Translations under genes and position numbers: made by a program
DNA from: Bacteroidota bacterium
GTDB taxonomy: Bacteria > Bacteroidota > Bacteroidia > NS11-12g > UBA955
Length of the DNA stretch: 64,000 bases
Reading direction: 5' to 3'
Assembly: GCA_027488835.1 (NCBI GenBank)
Contig: JAIYAW010000009.1
Coordinates: 434,001-498,000 of the forward strand
Shown: positions 56,179-63,682 of the stretch, piece after piece
Layout of the letters: every line of letters starts with the position of its first letter
How positions within the stretch are numbered: position 1 is the first letter of the stretch
The notes under the pieces: model-generated
Told to the model about the DNA's origin: nothing
Seen by the model: only the letters and a program-made list of their open reading frames with translations
Databases searched by the model: none

Positions 56179-57492
56179 TCAATCCTTTAAAATTGACTTT
56201 CGATAAACAATTTCAGATTTGTCATTGGTGATTGCAATTGAATACAAGCCACTTGATAAAAATTCAAGATTTACAAGTGATTTTGGCTCCAAAATTCGCG
56301 ATTCTAATACTTTTCTACCTATGTAATCGTGAATTTCAAATGAGTAATTATTAGAAAATGAATCTTTAAAATCAATGTGAAGACTTCCTTTATTGGGATT
56401 TGGATAAACGTCTACCAAAAACAAAGCTGGCGCTATAATTGTATTGATTTTTAAGCTCGCCAATTGAGGCCTGAGTGTTTTTAAACAATAACGCATCATC
56501 AATACTTGTTGTTTGGTGAAAGAATTGCTACAATTGTCACCAGTGTAGTCCATGAAATTTTCCAGCATATCTGGAAAATCATTTACGGGTTCAATACAAG
56601 AATTTATTGAAGTATCACAGGTGTAATAATTTTGATGTAAGACTCTTGGCGTATCAAAAATCGAATCATCGTAAACACACTTTGAAGAACTATCCATGAA
56701 TCTAGGTGGATCTCCAGAAACATGTCGCAAACCTAAATAATGACCAATTTCGTGTGTTAATGTAATTGAACGATTCGTTTTTGAATACACATTTTTTCCA
56801 ATTACAATACCATCAATTAAACTATCTGCGTAATAAATAGGCGACCAATGTGGAGCATTCTTGGGTGGTGTTGCAAAACCATTTACATAAGTTTTACCGG
56901 TTTCGAAAGATGTTAAATTACAAACCCAAATATTTAAATATTTCTTAGTGTTCCATGGTGGTGTTCCTTCATAGGCCTTAAACTTCATTCTATGCATGTC
57001 TTTATATGGCTGATTCGGTTCAACACCAAAATAATTCAAACTAAATCGAATTGTATATCCCTTGCTGGGCTGCCCATTTTCATTTGTATCTGCCAATACA
57101 AATCGAATTTTGGGATTCCCTTCTCTACTTTTAAATTTAGATCTAAGTTTGATAGAATCAGCATTCAAGCGCATAAAATCAGCATTGATTTCATTCATGA
57201 TTTTAGGAATAAAGTTAATATCCAAAGGCACATAAAATGGATATATCAAATGAAAAACAACAGGTATGATGTATTCAGTATCTCTGAATACTTTACTTCG
57301 TTTATGAAGATCAGGTTTATTAGATTCTAAAATAGCTTGTTGATACCAGTTGGTATAGGCAGGACTGAAAAAATCTCGGTTAAATCCACAATGCAAACTA
57401 TCTTGAGCCTTAAGGTTGCTAGATGTCATTAAAAATAACAGAGTGAATATGCAAATGAGTTTTTTCAAAATCAGCTTAAACAAATATATCAA
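56179..57492 (-). CDS. Secreted M43 (pappalysin-like) metalloprotease with T9SS type A sorting domain
   Basis: A 437-residue zinc protease. Signal peptide (LFKLILKKLICIFTLLFLM) then the M43 domain with the extended zinc motif HEIGHYLGLRH (H247, E248, H251, H257) and a downstream MDYTGDNC Met-turn. The C-terminal ~75 residues (VDVYPNPNKGSLHI ... VYRKSILKD) are a type A T9SS tail. Predicted to be exported through the T9SS at 38.7-46.4 kb. The start is a TTG that overlaps the stop of the DUF4442 gene (TTGA), so the two are coupled. Confidence 0.85.
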   Translation of the reverse strand: MIYLFKLILKKLICIFTLLFLMTSSNLKAQDSLHCGFNRDFFSPAYTNWYQQAILESNKPDLHKRSKVFRDTEYIIPVVFHLIYPFYVPLDINFIPKIMNEINADFMRLNADSIKLRSKFKSREGNPKIRFVLADTNENGQPSKGYTIRFSLNYFGVEPNQPYKDMHRMKFKAYEGTPPWNTKKYLNIWVCNLTSFETGKTYVNGFATPPKNAPHWSPIYYADSLIDGIVIGKNVYSKTNRSITLTHEIGHYLGLRHVSGDPPRFMDSSSKCVYDDSIFDTPRVLHQNYYTCDTSINSCIEPVNDFPDMLENFMDYTGDNCSNSFTKQQVLMMRYCLKTLRPQLASLKINTIIAPALFLVDVYPNPNKGSLHIDFKDSFSNNYSFEIHDYIGRKVLESRILEPKSLVNLEFLSSGLYSIAITNDKSEIVYRKSILKD

Positions 57493-57926
57493 TTATTTAA
57501 AACAATTCTAGGAATTTGAAGCTGAATAAACCATTCGTAAGTTCCGCTCATAACAACTTCTAAGTCATCATTCACCAATTCAATGAGAACTTTAAGTAAA
57601 GCACGTTTACGTAGCAACAGTTCAGATATAAATAGTTGACGGGTATCATCATTTACAATGGCCCGAGCGCGAACCCTTCCTATTGCTGGTTTTCTAAATT
57701 TAACCTCCGATTTACGAAGCACTGGAATTACTTGTGGTGCAATATCTGGAAACGAATTGAGCATCCATTGTCCAGAAGCGAACTCTGCCAACGAAAATTG
57801 GGCAGCGGCAGCCACTGTTCCTAAATGATTGGTATACTTTTCATCATCGGATAATTCAAACAAGAATTCGGAATTACTTTCAGATATATCCAGTAATTTA
57901 GCAAAAGGAATGTCTTTTAGGTTCAT
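57489..57926 (-). CDS. DUF4442 hotdog-fold thioesterase-like protein
   Basis: A 145-residue protein with the hotdog pattern of the DUF4442/PaaI group: NHLGTVAAAAQFSLAEFASG as the central helix and a following sheet (PVLRKSEVKFRKPAIGRVRA). Likely an acyl-CoA thioesterase-like enzyme, substrate unknown. First gene of a two-gene operon with the T9SS metalloprotease, an unexpected partner; no functional link can be drawn. Confidence 0.75.
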   Translation of the reverse strand: MNLKDIPFAKLLDISESNSEFLFELSDDEKYTNHLGTVAAAAQFSLAEFASGQWMLNSFPDIAPQVIPVLRKSEVKFRKPAIGRVRARAIVNDDTRQLFISELLLRKRALLKVLIELVNDDLEVVMSGTYEWFIQLQIPRIVLNN

Positions 57927-57992
57927 CTATTAAAGCGAAGATAGAATAAATTGAAACAAATTGGTAAAATTTATAAGTACAATTGATTTACC

Positions 57993-58028
57993 AACAACAA
58001 AAAAGCCTCAAATTTCTTTGAGGCTTTT
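57993..58028. repeat. Direct repeat, left copy (36 bp)
   Basis: Perfect copy of 58830-58865, 837 bp away. Together they bracket the zeta-like toxin and its partner. Confidence 0.85.
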
Positions 58029-58035
58029 TTGTTGT
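57993..58035 (-). terminator. Terminator of the zeta-toxin-like pair (left copy of a 36-bp direct repeat)
   Basis: Hairpin AGCCTCAAA / TTTGAGGCT with a TTTCT-type loop, and A and T runs on the two sides, so it may act in both directions. The segment 57993-58028 is identical to 58830-58865. Confidence 0.8.
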
Positions 58036-58049
58036 GATATCGATAAGTT

Positions 58050-58250
58050 TTAGTCTTTTTTTACTTCAACCTTATAAAAATCTTCAGCCATGATTTTAAC
58101 TATCTTACCATCACGCATAACTACCAAAGGAGAATTCTTTTGTTTCTTAAATTCAAGAAGTTTTTGAAACGAGATTTCTAACCCCTTCAATACTTTAATT
58201 GAAAAATCATCAAGGACTTTGGGATCATTATTTATATTTTCTGATTTCAT
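58050..58250 (-). CDS. Small protein partner of the zeta-toxin-like kinase, possible antitoxin
   Basis: A 66-residue charged protein with no membrane segment: a helical part (KVLDDFSIKVLKGLEISFQK) and then a short strand pair (SPLVVMRDGKIVKIMAED). Its start overlaps the end of the zeta-like gene by 23 bp, so it is co-translated after it. Position and size suggest an antitoxin or accessory protein, though it is not similar to the classical epsilon or PezA antitoxins as far as I can see. It is second in the operon, while most antitoxins come first. Confidence 0.55.
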   Translation of the reverse strand: MKSENINNDPKVLDDFSIKVLKGLEISFQKLLEFKKQKNSPLVVMRDGKIVKIMAEDFYKVEVKKD

Positions 58251-58794
58251 TGTATTTTATTGGATTAATAATGAATTCCTTTTCGCTTTTTTGAAATACC
58301 AATTCAGGGTCTCCTGAACTATTATCAAAAATAAGAGCTTTATTTACAATTGGCAAATAAATCTCAAATAAATTCTTAATTCCTCTTAAATATCTTCTTT
58401 TAATAACTTCTTCATTTATGTTGTGACCACCTTCTGACACTCGTATTCCTACTCGCTCAATTGCCAAATCAATGCTATTTAACCAAAAAAACAACAAACT
58501 AACTCGAAATCCAGCTTGTTGAGCAACAATTACTTTCTGTCTATAACTTTTGGTAGACAATGTTGTTTCGAAAGCAAAACTCTCTCCTTTTTCTATAAGT
58601 TCATTTATTCTAAACAACATGATTCTGCCCGATTCAATGGCTACATTTTCCGGCTGAAATGGAGATAACCCTTTGGCAATCTCGTCTGCATTTACAAATT
58701 CCTTACAATTTATTATCTCAGGTAAAATAGTAAATGATGCAGTTGTTTTACCCGCACCATTGCAACCAGCAATTATGTATAAGACTTTTTCCAA
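58228..58794 (-). CDS. Zeta-toxin-like P-loop kinase
   Basis: A 188-residue protein with the zeta-toxin fold: P-loop GCNGAGKTTAS, the conserved acidic FVNADEIAKGLSPF, the FAFETTLSTKSY segment, and the Arg-rich lid RVGIRVSEGGHNINEEVIKRR. Family members phosphorylate UDP-N-acetylglucosamine or similar small molecules; whether this one is toxic is not known. No ATG is near the start, so I use a TTG at 58794, 6 nt after a TAACTTTG box (58808-58801). A TTG at 58803 sits inside that box and is a poorer choice. Confidence 0.8.
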   Translation of the reverse strand: MEKVLYIIAGCNGAGKTTASFTILPEIINCKEFVNADEIAKGLSPFQPENVAIESGRIMLFRINELIEKGESFAFETTLSTKSYRQKVIVAQQAGFRVSLLFFWLNSIDLAIERVGIRVSEGGHNINEEVIKRRYLRGIKNLFEIYLPIVNKALIFDNSSGDPELVFQKSEKEFIINPIKYNEIRKYK

Positions 58795-58800
58795 GCAAAA

Positions 58801-58808
58801 CAAAGTTA
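58801..58808 (-). promoter_or_regulatory. -7 box (TAACTTTG) of the zeta-toxin-like operon
   Basis: Matches TAnnTTTG on the minus strand, 6 nt before the TTG start chosen here. Confidence 0.4.
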
Positions 58809-58829
58809 TATAAATTCGTTCAGAAAATT

Positions 58830-58865
58830 AACAACAAAAAAGCCTCAAATTTCTTTGAGGCTTTT
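58830..58865. repeat. Direct repeat, right copy (36 bp), includes a terminator hairpin
   Basis: Perfect copy of 57993-58028. On the minus strand it follows directly after the tRNA-like 3' end at 58867-58890, which is the normal position of a tRNA terminator. Confidence 0.85.
58830..58865 (-). terminator. Terminator hairpin upstream of the zeta-toxin-like operon
   Basis: AGCCTCAAA / TTTGAGGCT stem, followed on the minus strand by TTTTTTGTTG. It would end transcripts coming from the right, such as the gene at 59021, or originally a tRNA. Confidence 0.75.
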
Positions 58866-58890
58866 GGTGTGATCCCGCTGGGAACTCAAG
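58866..58890 (-). other. Remnant of a tRNA 3' end, likely attachment-site half
   Basis: On the minus strand GTTCCCAGCGGGATCACACC resembles the T-arm 3' strand plus acceptor 3' strand of a Bacteroidota tRNA (usual form TCGAGTCCCAGCGGGATCAC). The upstream part of a tRNA is not present. Followed by a terminator as in intact tRNA genes. Such a 3' fragment is what integration of a mobile element into a tRNA leaves at the far junction. Homology is judged by eye only. Confidence 0.5.
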
Positions 58891-59020
58891 TATCATGATA
58901 AGAGCAAGGCTAAACCCTTGATTTTACTACTATTTAAAGAACTTGTTACATTGCAACTAAAATGGAGTTCACAATATATTCACAGCAAAGATAATCAATT
59001 TTGGATTCTTTCATGTTTAC

Positions 59021-59593
59021 CTACTTCATACGACCAACAAAAACACCTTGCATTTTCTCTCCATAAGGAAAACTGCATAATTTACTATTGAAACGACAAG
59101 CATGTTTCCTAAATGATAATAGTCGGTTATTAAGTGAATGATATTTAGGTTCAATTGAAGAATTCTGTTGGGAAATTTGCTTTAAATTCATGGCTTTCCA
59201 TAAAATATGAAAATTTGCATTGTGAAGTTTTTCAAAATTGATGTTTTTTATTTCGAATCCAATAATTGAGCTCCATGGAATATGAATTAAATCGATGTGA
59301 TAAACAGCTTCAGATATCACCATTCCTTCTGTATGGCATTTACGGATTTTAAAATCCAATTTACTGGTATCTATTTCAAACAAAACATATTCAGAATTAT
59401 CCGTAACAAGATTATTGACTGCTAAGAAATCAGAAACAGATAACTTAACATAATCTATTGTACAGGAAAGATTATGTATGAATTTCAATTTTCTATGATA
59501 GTTATAAATCCCTTTCGACTGGATAGTTTTCAGATACTCTTTAGATTCTACGAACCATAATTTTTGTGGCAATTTTGATTGATTTTTTTTCAT
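59021..59593 (-). CDS. Unknown protein, operon partner of the MerR-like gene
   Basis: A 190-residue cytoplasmic protein that I do not recognise. Its opening (LWFVESKEYLKTIQSKGIY) followed by beta strands (EYVLFEIDTSKLDFKIRK, VYHIDLIHIPWSSIIGFEI) is faintly like the start of ADP-ribosyltransferase-fold families such as DarT, in which an early His or Tyr lies before 'Il..GI', but no catalytic motif can be matched. It lies 1 bp after the MerR-like gene, so they are co-translated. Other possibilities, such as a nuclease or a regulator, are open. Confidence 0.5.
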   Translation of the reverse strand: MKKNQSKLPQKLWFVESKEYLKTIQSKGIYNYHRKLKFIHNLSCTIDYVKLSVSDFLAVNNLVTDNSEYVLFEIDTSKLDFKIRKCHTEGMVISEAVYHIDLIHIPWSSIIGFEIKNINFEKLHNANFHILWKAMNLKQISQQNSSIEPKYHSLNNRLLSFRKHACRFNSKLCSFPYGEKMQGVFVGRMK

Positions 59594-59594
59594 G

Positions 59595-60443
59595 TTATTT
59601 GGTTTTTATTATTATTTCATTGATTGATAAAGAGAACTGGGTTCTATCTTCTGGCGTTAGAGAATCTTCATGCCCTAACTGTTTTATTTCCATGCCATAA
59701 ACCATCCCATTATCATGTCTATAGATGTGTGAATGATTTTTAAATTCGTTTATTAAGGGAGATTTCAGATAGAATTGCAATGCTTCCAAAGCTCTATTTC
59801 TATGAACCTGTGTAATAAATGGTGCCTGGCCCATTTCCAATAAATTTTCATTTGATAGGATTTGTAACCCAAGACTCAAACGAAGTCTATCCACTTCGTA
59901 AATCAATTTGGTGATAAACTCTTGATTTCTAAGTAGCGTTAGATTCAAATTAGAAAACGAATCTCTTATGCCCTCACTCAAGTTATAAGGCTTAATGTGA
60001 GGTGCAACTTCAGTGTATTTGGTGGTTAAGTTGACATCTCTTAATCCTAGACAAACCAGAGCAACCATTAAATGTATCTCAAATATTGATGGTGCGATGT
60101 TGCCCTCAGACAATTCGGGCATTACAACTTCAATAAGGTCATTGAAATCCAATCGTTCCAACTTTGAGGTCTTTTGTCTATTGGCAATCAAAAATTTCAA
60201 AACATGCAGGTCAAAAAATGAAATTCTTCGCTTTCCTTGTTTTGAATTTCGCTTTGCCCTGAGCATTGATTCGTTTTCATAGTAATTCAACATCCGAAAA
60301 CTTAAACCTGTACTAAATTGATACTCTGGATTCCTTATTATTTGAAGAAAATCATTTTGGTTATTTCTTAAATCATCCAGGATAAGCACCTCTATTTTCG
60401 TCAGTGTTTCAGTAGTATTTGTGACCATTATTTCTCGTTTCAT
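59595..60443 (-). CDS. MerR-like regulator with a long unknown C-terminal part
   Basis: A 282-residue protein. Residues ~45-90 (FSTGLSFRMLNYYENESML ... RRISFFDLHVLKFL, in parts) have the MerR winged-helix pattern: 'lsfRmLnYYE' then 'KRrxSffDl'. The remaining two thirds are unlike known MerR effector domains. The ATG at 60443 is the second in frame; another lies at 60461. It is the first of two co-translated genes. Could be a transcription factor or the DNA-binding part of a two-gene module such as toxin-antitoxin, which I cannot decide. Confidence 0.55.
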   Translation of the reverse strand: MKREIMVTNTTETLTKIEVLILDDLRNNQNDFLQIIRNPEYQFSTGLSFRMLNYYENESMLRAKRNSKQGKRRISFFDLHVLKFLIANRQKTSKLERLDFNDLIEVVMPELSEGNIAPSIFEIHLMVALVCLGLRDVNLTTKYTEVAPHIKPYNLSEGIRDSFSNLNLTLLRNQEFITKLIYEVDRLRLSLGLQILSNENLLEMGQAPFITQVHRNRALEALQFYLKSPLINEFKNHSHIYRHDNGMVYGMEIKQLGHEDSLTPEDRTQFSLSINEIIIKTK

Positions 60444-60664
60444 GGTACAAAGTTGTCTCAAAATTAGTTTACAGACAAAAATTCTTACATTAGAAATTGT
60501 ATTCTTTTTATATTAATTAAAACAAAATAAAAAAATGATGTATTATATTGATTTTCAATAATTAAAGAAAAATCTAAAACCTTACACTAGTTGTTATAAA
60601 TTTTCACTTTTACCACCTTAGACCATTTGGTTTTAGAGATTTTAATAGCTCAACACCCCTATAC

Positions 60665-60829
60665 TTACAAAAAATCAGGATATTCAGCTTTTATAAAACG
60701 ATACATCGCTTCACGCACAAGGTCAGAGCGCTTTCGGCCAGTTAATTTTTCAATCTTAAGTAATCGTTCTTTTTCAGTTGAGTTGATGCGTAAACGGACA
60801 AAATCCTCTCTCTTTAGTGTGTTTTCCAT
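60665..60829 (-). CDS. Ribbon-helix-helix DNA-binding protein (54 residues)
   Basis: A short gene (ATG 60829, TAA 60665). The sequence MENTLKREDFVRLRI continues with NSTEKERLLKIEKLTGRKRS, then DLVREAMYRFIKAEYPDFL. The strand RLRI followed by two helices with ERLLKIEKLTGRKRSDLVREA is a clear ribbon-helix-helix (CopG/MobC-like) motif. Such proteins act as plasmid copy, partition or mobilisation regulators or antitoxins. It is divergent from the primase-helicase gene. The plus-strand reading frame across it is only its shadow. Confidence 0.8.
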   Translation of the reverse strand: MENTLKREDFVRLRINSTEKERLLKIEKLTGRKRSDLVREAMYRFIKAEYPDFL

Positions 60830-61008
60830 AGTGTTTCTCTTTATAATAAATATAGACTGAAAGCGAAAAATGTAAAGTCAAAGCGTACTTTTTTAAAAAA
60901 ATTTGAACTTTTCGGAAAACAGTGACTATTTATTCTGGGAAGTATCCCAAAAGACACTTTACAAACTTTGGGTCTTTCTTAAAATTATAAGAATTGAAGT
61001 TCAACACT

Positions 61009-63417
61009 ATGAGAAAAACGTATTTATTTACAATCGATCCGACACGACAAAGCGGAAAACCCAACAAAAGTGATTACAATAAAATAAGCAACAAGATTGT
61101 GTTGGTCACAGGATTAACATCAGAAGAAATTGTAATCTATTCTGCACCACCATACAGTTATACCTTTTGCACGGCAATTCTTAACGGCAAAAGGATCAAT
61201 AAAAATTGGACTGGGCAACAAGCCTTTATGCTTGATTTCGACTCTGGGATCACACCAAAAGAAGTAATTGAAAAGCTATTCGAACATGGTATCATAGTTA
61301 ATATTATCTATTACACCTTTAGTCATACAGAAGAACACCCTAGGTTCAGGATCGTAATTTTATTAGAAGAACCAATAAATGATTACTGTATAGCCGATGT
61401 AATTCGCAAAGGTTTGGTTCAGGGACTTGCTGGATGTGATATCAAATGTAAGGATGCTGCTAGGATGTTTTTGGGCGGGATCAGAAGCGAAGAATTAAGT
61501 ACTGACCATACAGATATCCAAAAGTTACTCATTTTTTCTTCGATCCAATTGGTTGCAGGTGATAACCTGCAAACCCGTAGTTTGAATAAAAACGGTTGCT
61601 TCTATAATGAATATAATAGAAGTACATCTTTTTCTGCAAACATCCAATACTCTCAGAATAATGCCCCCCGTTTTGAGTATCTCAGAACTTTGAAAAACAA
61701 TAGTTTCAACTTTGAACTAGCACAGAATAATTTAAAAATCGTCTATGATTTTGTAGAGGGCAGAGAATTGAAATACAGGGAACTCTTTGGATTAACCACC
61801 AGTTTAATACATGTTAAAGGGGGCGAAAAATTCCTTAAGGAGACAATGGCAAAGTACAATCAAATTGGTAAAACAGAATATAAACAAGAAGATTTTGCAA
61901 TAATACCTGTTGTCAAATATTATAACTACTTACCTGAGAGACTAGAAAAGTATAGTCCTTACCCCGATGACCATAAATTCACAGATGTCATTGACGCAGT
62001 AAAAAAACCTAGAGGTGAAGTCCAAATTCTCAAACCAATAATAAAGATAAAGTTATCAGAAGCTGAGGCCATACTTAACACAGAATTTGACAAAGCAATC
62101 CAGTCCAATGATAACAATATTTATATTTTTTCTACTCAGACAGCAATTGGTAAAACAACCAAACTTACAAAGCTTAAAAAAACCACATTAGCATTTCCAA
62201 CCCATGACCTGAAAAATGAAATAGGTTGTAAGATGAAGGCGGAGCATTTGGTGGTTCCTGAACTTCCATCCTTTGAAAACAAATCAGTTAATGAGAAGAT
62301 AAAAGCACTTTATCAAATTGGGTTAAACGATGATGTTTATCAATTGCTCAATACAATTGCCTATTTTATGGATGTTGAGTATTCTGATCATGATAGAAAT
62401 CTATCCAGAAAGTACATCAACCTAATTGCCGAGTCTAATAACACAAATAAAACGGTATTAACAACCCATTTAAGGGCATTATTTGATCAATACGCTCACA
62501 ATACCGTTGTCTTTGACGAAGATCCAATAAACAGCTTGTTATCGATTAAGCAGTTTGAGCTATCGGATTTATTAACCCTTGAGCAAATGGCGAATAATCA
62601 GCATCCAATTACTCAATTGATTAATTTGATTAGATCAACCCCCATTGGTGAAATAACCAATGTTGAATTTCAGGAAATAGATAGGCATGCAATTGCCAGC
62701 TTGGTTTCTAATTTCCATACAAATTCAAACTTAGTTCAGTTCTTCAATGCAACATCTTTTTGCAAAGACAAAACTAACCCCAACATAATTCACTACCAGA
62801 TAAAACGTGAAATACCACAAGGCAAGAAGGTGATTATAATGAGCGCTACTCCACAGATTGAAGTGTATAAATCCCTTTATGGTAATCGTGTCAAAGTAAT
62901 TGATATTCCTCTAGCAGAGAACCAGGGTAATATTACACAATTCACCAAAAACGGGTTTTCTAGATCCTACTTAAAAAGCAACAACGTACCTGATTTAGTA
63001 GAACAAATCGGAGATCGAACTGTAATCACATTCCAAAAGTACAAGTACGTGTTTCCAACAGCTCATCCCCTGACACACTTTGGAAACTGCGAAGGTTATG
63101 ACTTTTTGAATGGTTCCGACCTTGCTGTGGTTGGCACACCCCATAAAAATGAATTGCATTATTTCTTCACCGCTCACGCTTTGGGAATTGATTTACAAGA
63201 AATCAACTGTGAATTGCAGGATTTAAAAATCGATTGGAAAGGCTTCCGATTTAGGTTCTCAACCTACGAAGATGAAAGACTCCGAAATATCCAGTTGGCC
63301 GCTATTGAAGCAGAGTTAGTTCAAGCTATTGGAAGAGCAAGAAGTTTGAGGACTGATGCAGATGTATTGGTATATTCTAATTTGCCGTTGCAGATTTGTA
63401 CCACTATACAACCATAG
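61009..63417 (+). CDS. Primase-like and SF2 helicase fusion protein, probable replication protein
   Basis: An 802-residue protein. Residues ~60-170 look like an archaeo-eukaryotic primase-type catalytic core: FMLDFDSG (D76, D78), then SHTEEHPRFRIVILLEEP (H106, R112-R114) and DAARMFLGG. The second half is an SF2 helicase: Walker A TAIGKTT (GKT 381-383), PTHD, Walker B VVFDEDP (D503-D505), VIIMSATP (612-614) and a motif VI QAIGRARS (772-779). Such fusions act in replication of plasmids and mobile elements. I use the ATG at 61009; a TTG five codons upstream is also in frame. Close relatives cannot be named without a search. Confidence 0.65.
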   Translation: MRKTYLFTIDPTRQSGKPNKSDYNKISNKIVLVTGLTSEEIVIYSAPPYSYTFCTAILNGKRINKNWTGQQAFMLDFDSGITPKEVIEKLFEHGIIVNIIYYTFSHTEEHPRFRIVILLEEPINDYCIADVIRKGLVQGLAGCDIKCKDAARMFLGGIRSEELSTDHTDIQKLLIFSSIQLVAGDNLQTRSLNKNGCFYNEYNRSTSFSANIQYSQNNAPRFEYLRTLKNNSFNFELAQNNLKIVYDFVEGRELKYRELFGLTTSLIHVKGGEKFLKETMAKYNQIGKTEYKQEDFAIIPVVKYYNYLPERLEKYSPYPDDHKFTDVIDAVKKPRGEVQILKPIIKIKLSEAEAILNTEFDKAIQSNDNNIYIFSTQTAIGKTTKLTKLKKTTLAFPTHDLKNEIGCKMKAEHLVVPELPSFENKSVNEKIKALYQIGLNDDVYQLLNTIAYFMDVEYSDHDRNLSRKYINLIAESNNTNKTVLTTHLRALFDQYAHNTVVFDEDPINSLLSIKQFELSDLLTLEQMANNQHPITQLINLIRSTPIGEITNVEFQEIDRHAIASLVSNFHTNSNLVQFFNATSFCKDKTNPNIIHYQIKREIPQGKKVIIMSATPQIEVYKSLYGNRVKVIDIPLAENQGNITQFTKNGFSRSYLKSNNVPDLVEQIGDRTVITFQKYKYVFPTAHPLTHFGNCEGYDFLNGSDLAVVGTPHKNELHYFFTAHALGIDLQEINCELQDLKIDWKGFRFRFSTYEDERLRNIQLAAIEAELVQAIGRARSLRTDADVLVYSNLPLQICTTIQP

Positions 63418-63426
63418 GCTAAAAAT

Positions 63427-63447
63427 AAGTTCATTTAATATGAACTT
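63427..63447. promoter_or_regulatory. Palindrome upstream of the XRE gene, possible operator or weak terminator
   Basis: Perfect 8-bp arms AAGTTCAT / ATGAACTT around TTAAT. It sits 10 bp after the primase-helicase stop and 36 bp before the XRE gene. It could be an operator for the XRE protein or a weak terminator (followed by TTTATTTC). Confidence 0.5.
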
Positions 63448-63482
63448 TTATTTCTATCTTTCCAAACTAATTTTTGTATTAA

Positions 63483-63680
63483 ATGAACCGTATTTTAGAA
63501 GTACTTCAAACCAAAAAAATTAAACAAATCGATTTGGCTACGAAATTAGATGTTGCTAAATCTACTGTTTCACAATGGTGCTCTAACACAGCTCAACCAG
63601 CTGTTTCTACTTTGAATAAAATAGCTGATGTGCTTAATTGCGAGATAGCTGAATTACTTATTTCGAAAAAGAAAAAATAA
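63483..63680 (+). CDS. XRE-family helix-turn-helix regulator
   Basis: A 65-residue protein consisting of one Cro/CI-type helix-turn-helix: IKQIDLATKLDVAKSTVSQW and QPAVSTLNKIADVLNCEIAELL. Length suits a stand-alone regulator. The SNF2 helicase gene begins 2 bp after its stop, so they are in one operon and it probably regulates it. Small XRE regulators of this kind often precede restriction-modification or other defence operons. Confidence 0.85.
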   Translation: MNRILEVLQTKKIKQIDLATKLDVAKSTVSQWCSNTAQPAVSTLNKIADVLNCEIAELLISKKKK

Positions 63681-63682
63681 TA

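Noticed and set aside
58905-58920. CAAGG...CCTTG inverted repeat near the tRNA-like fragment as an integrase arm site
   Set aside because: Five-base arms are too short to support it without a known integrase.
60627-60860. 77-codon plus-strand frame over the RHH gene
   Set aside because: The opposite strand encodes a clear ribbon-helix-helix motif, and the plus-strand frame has no recognisable content. Treated as a shadow.
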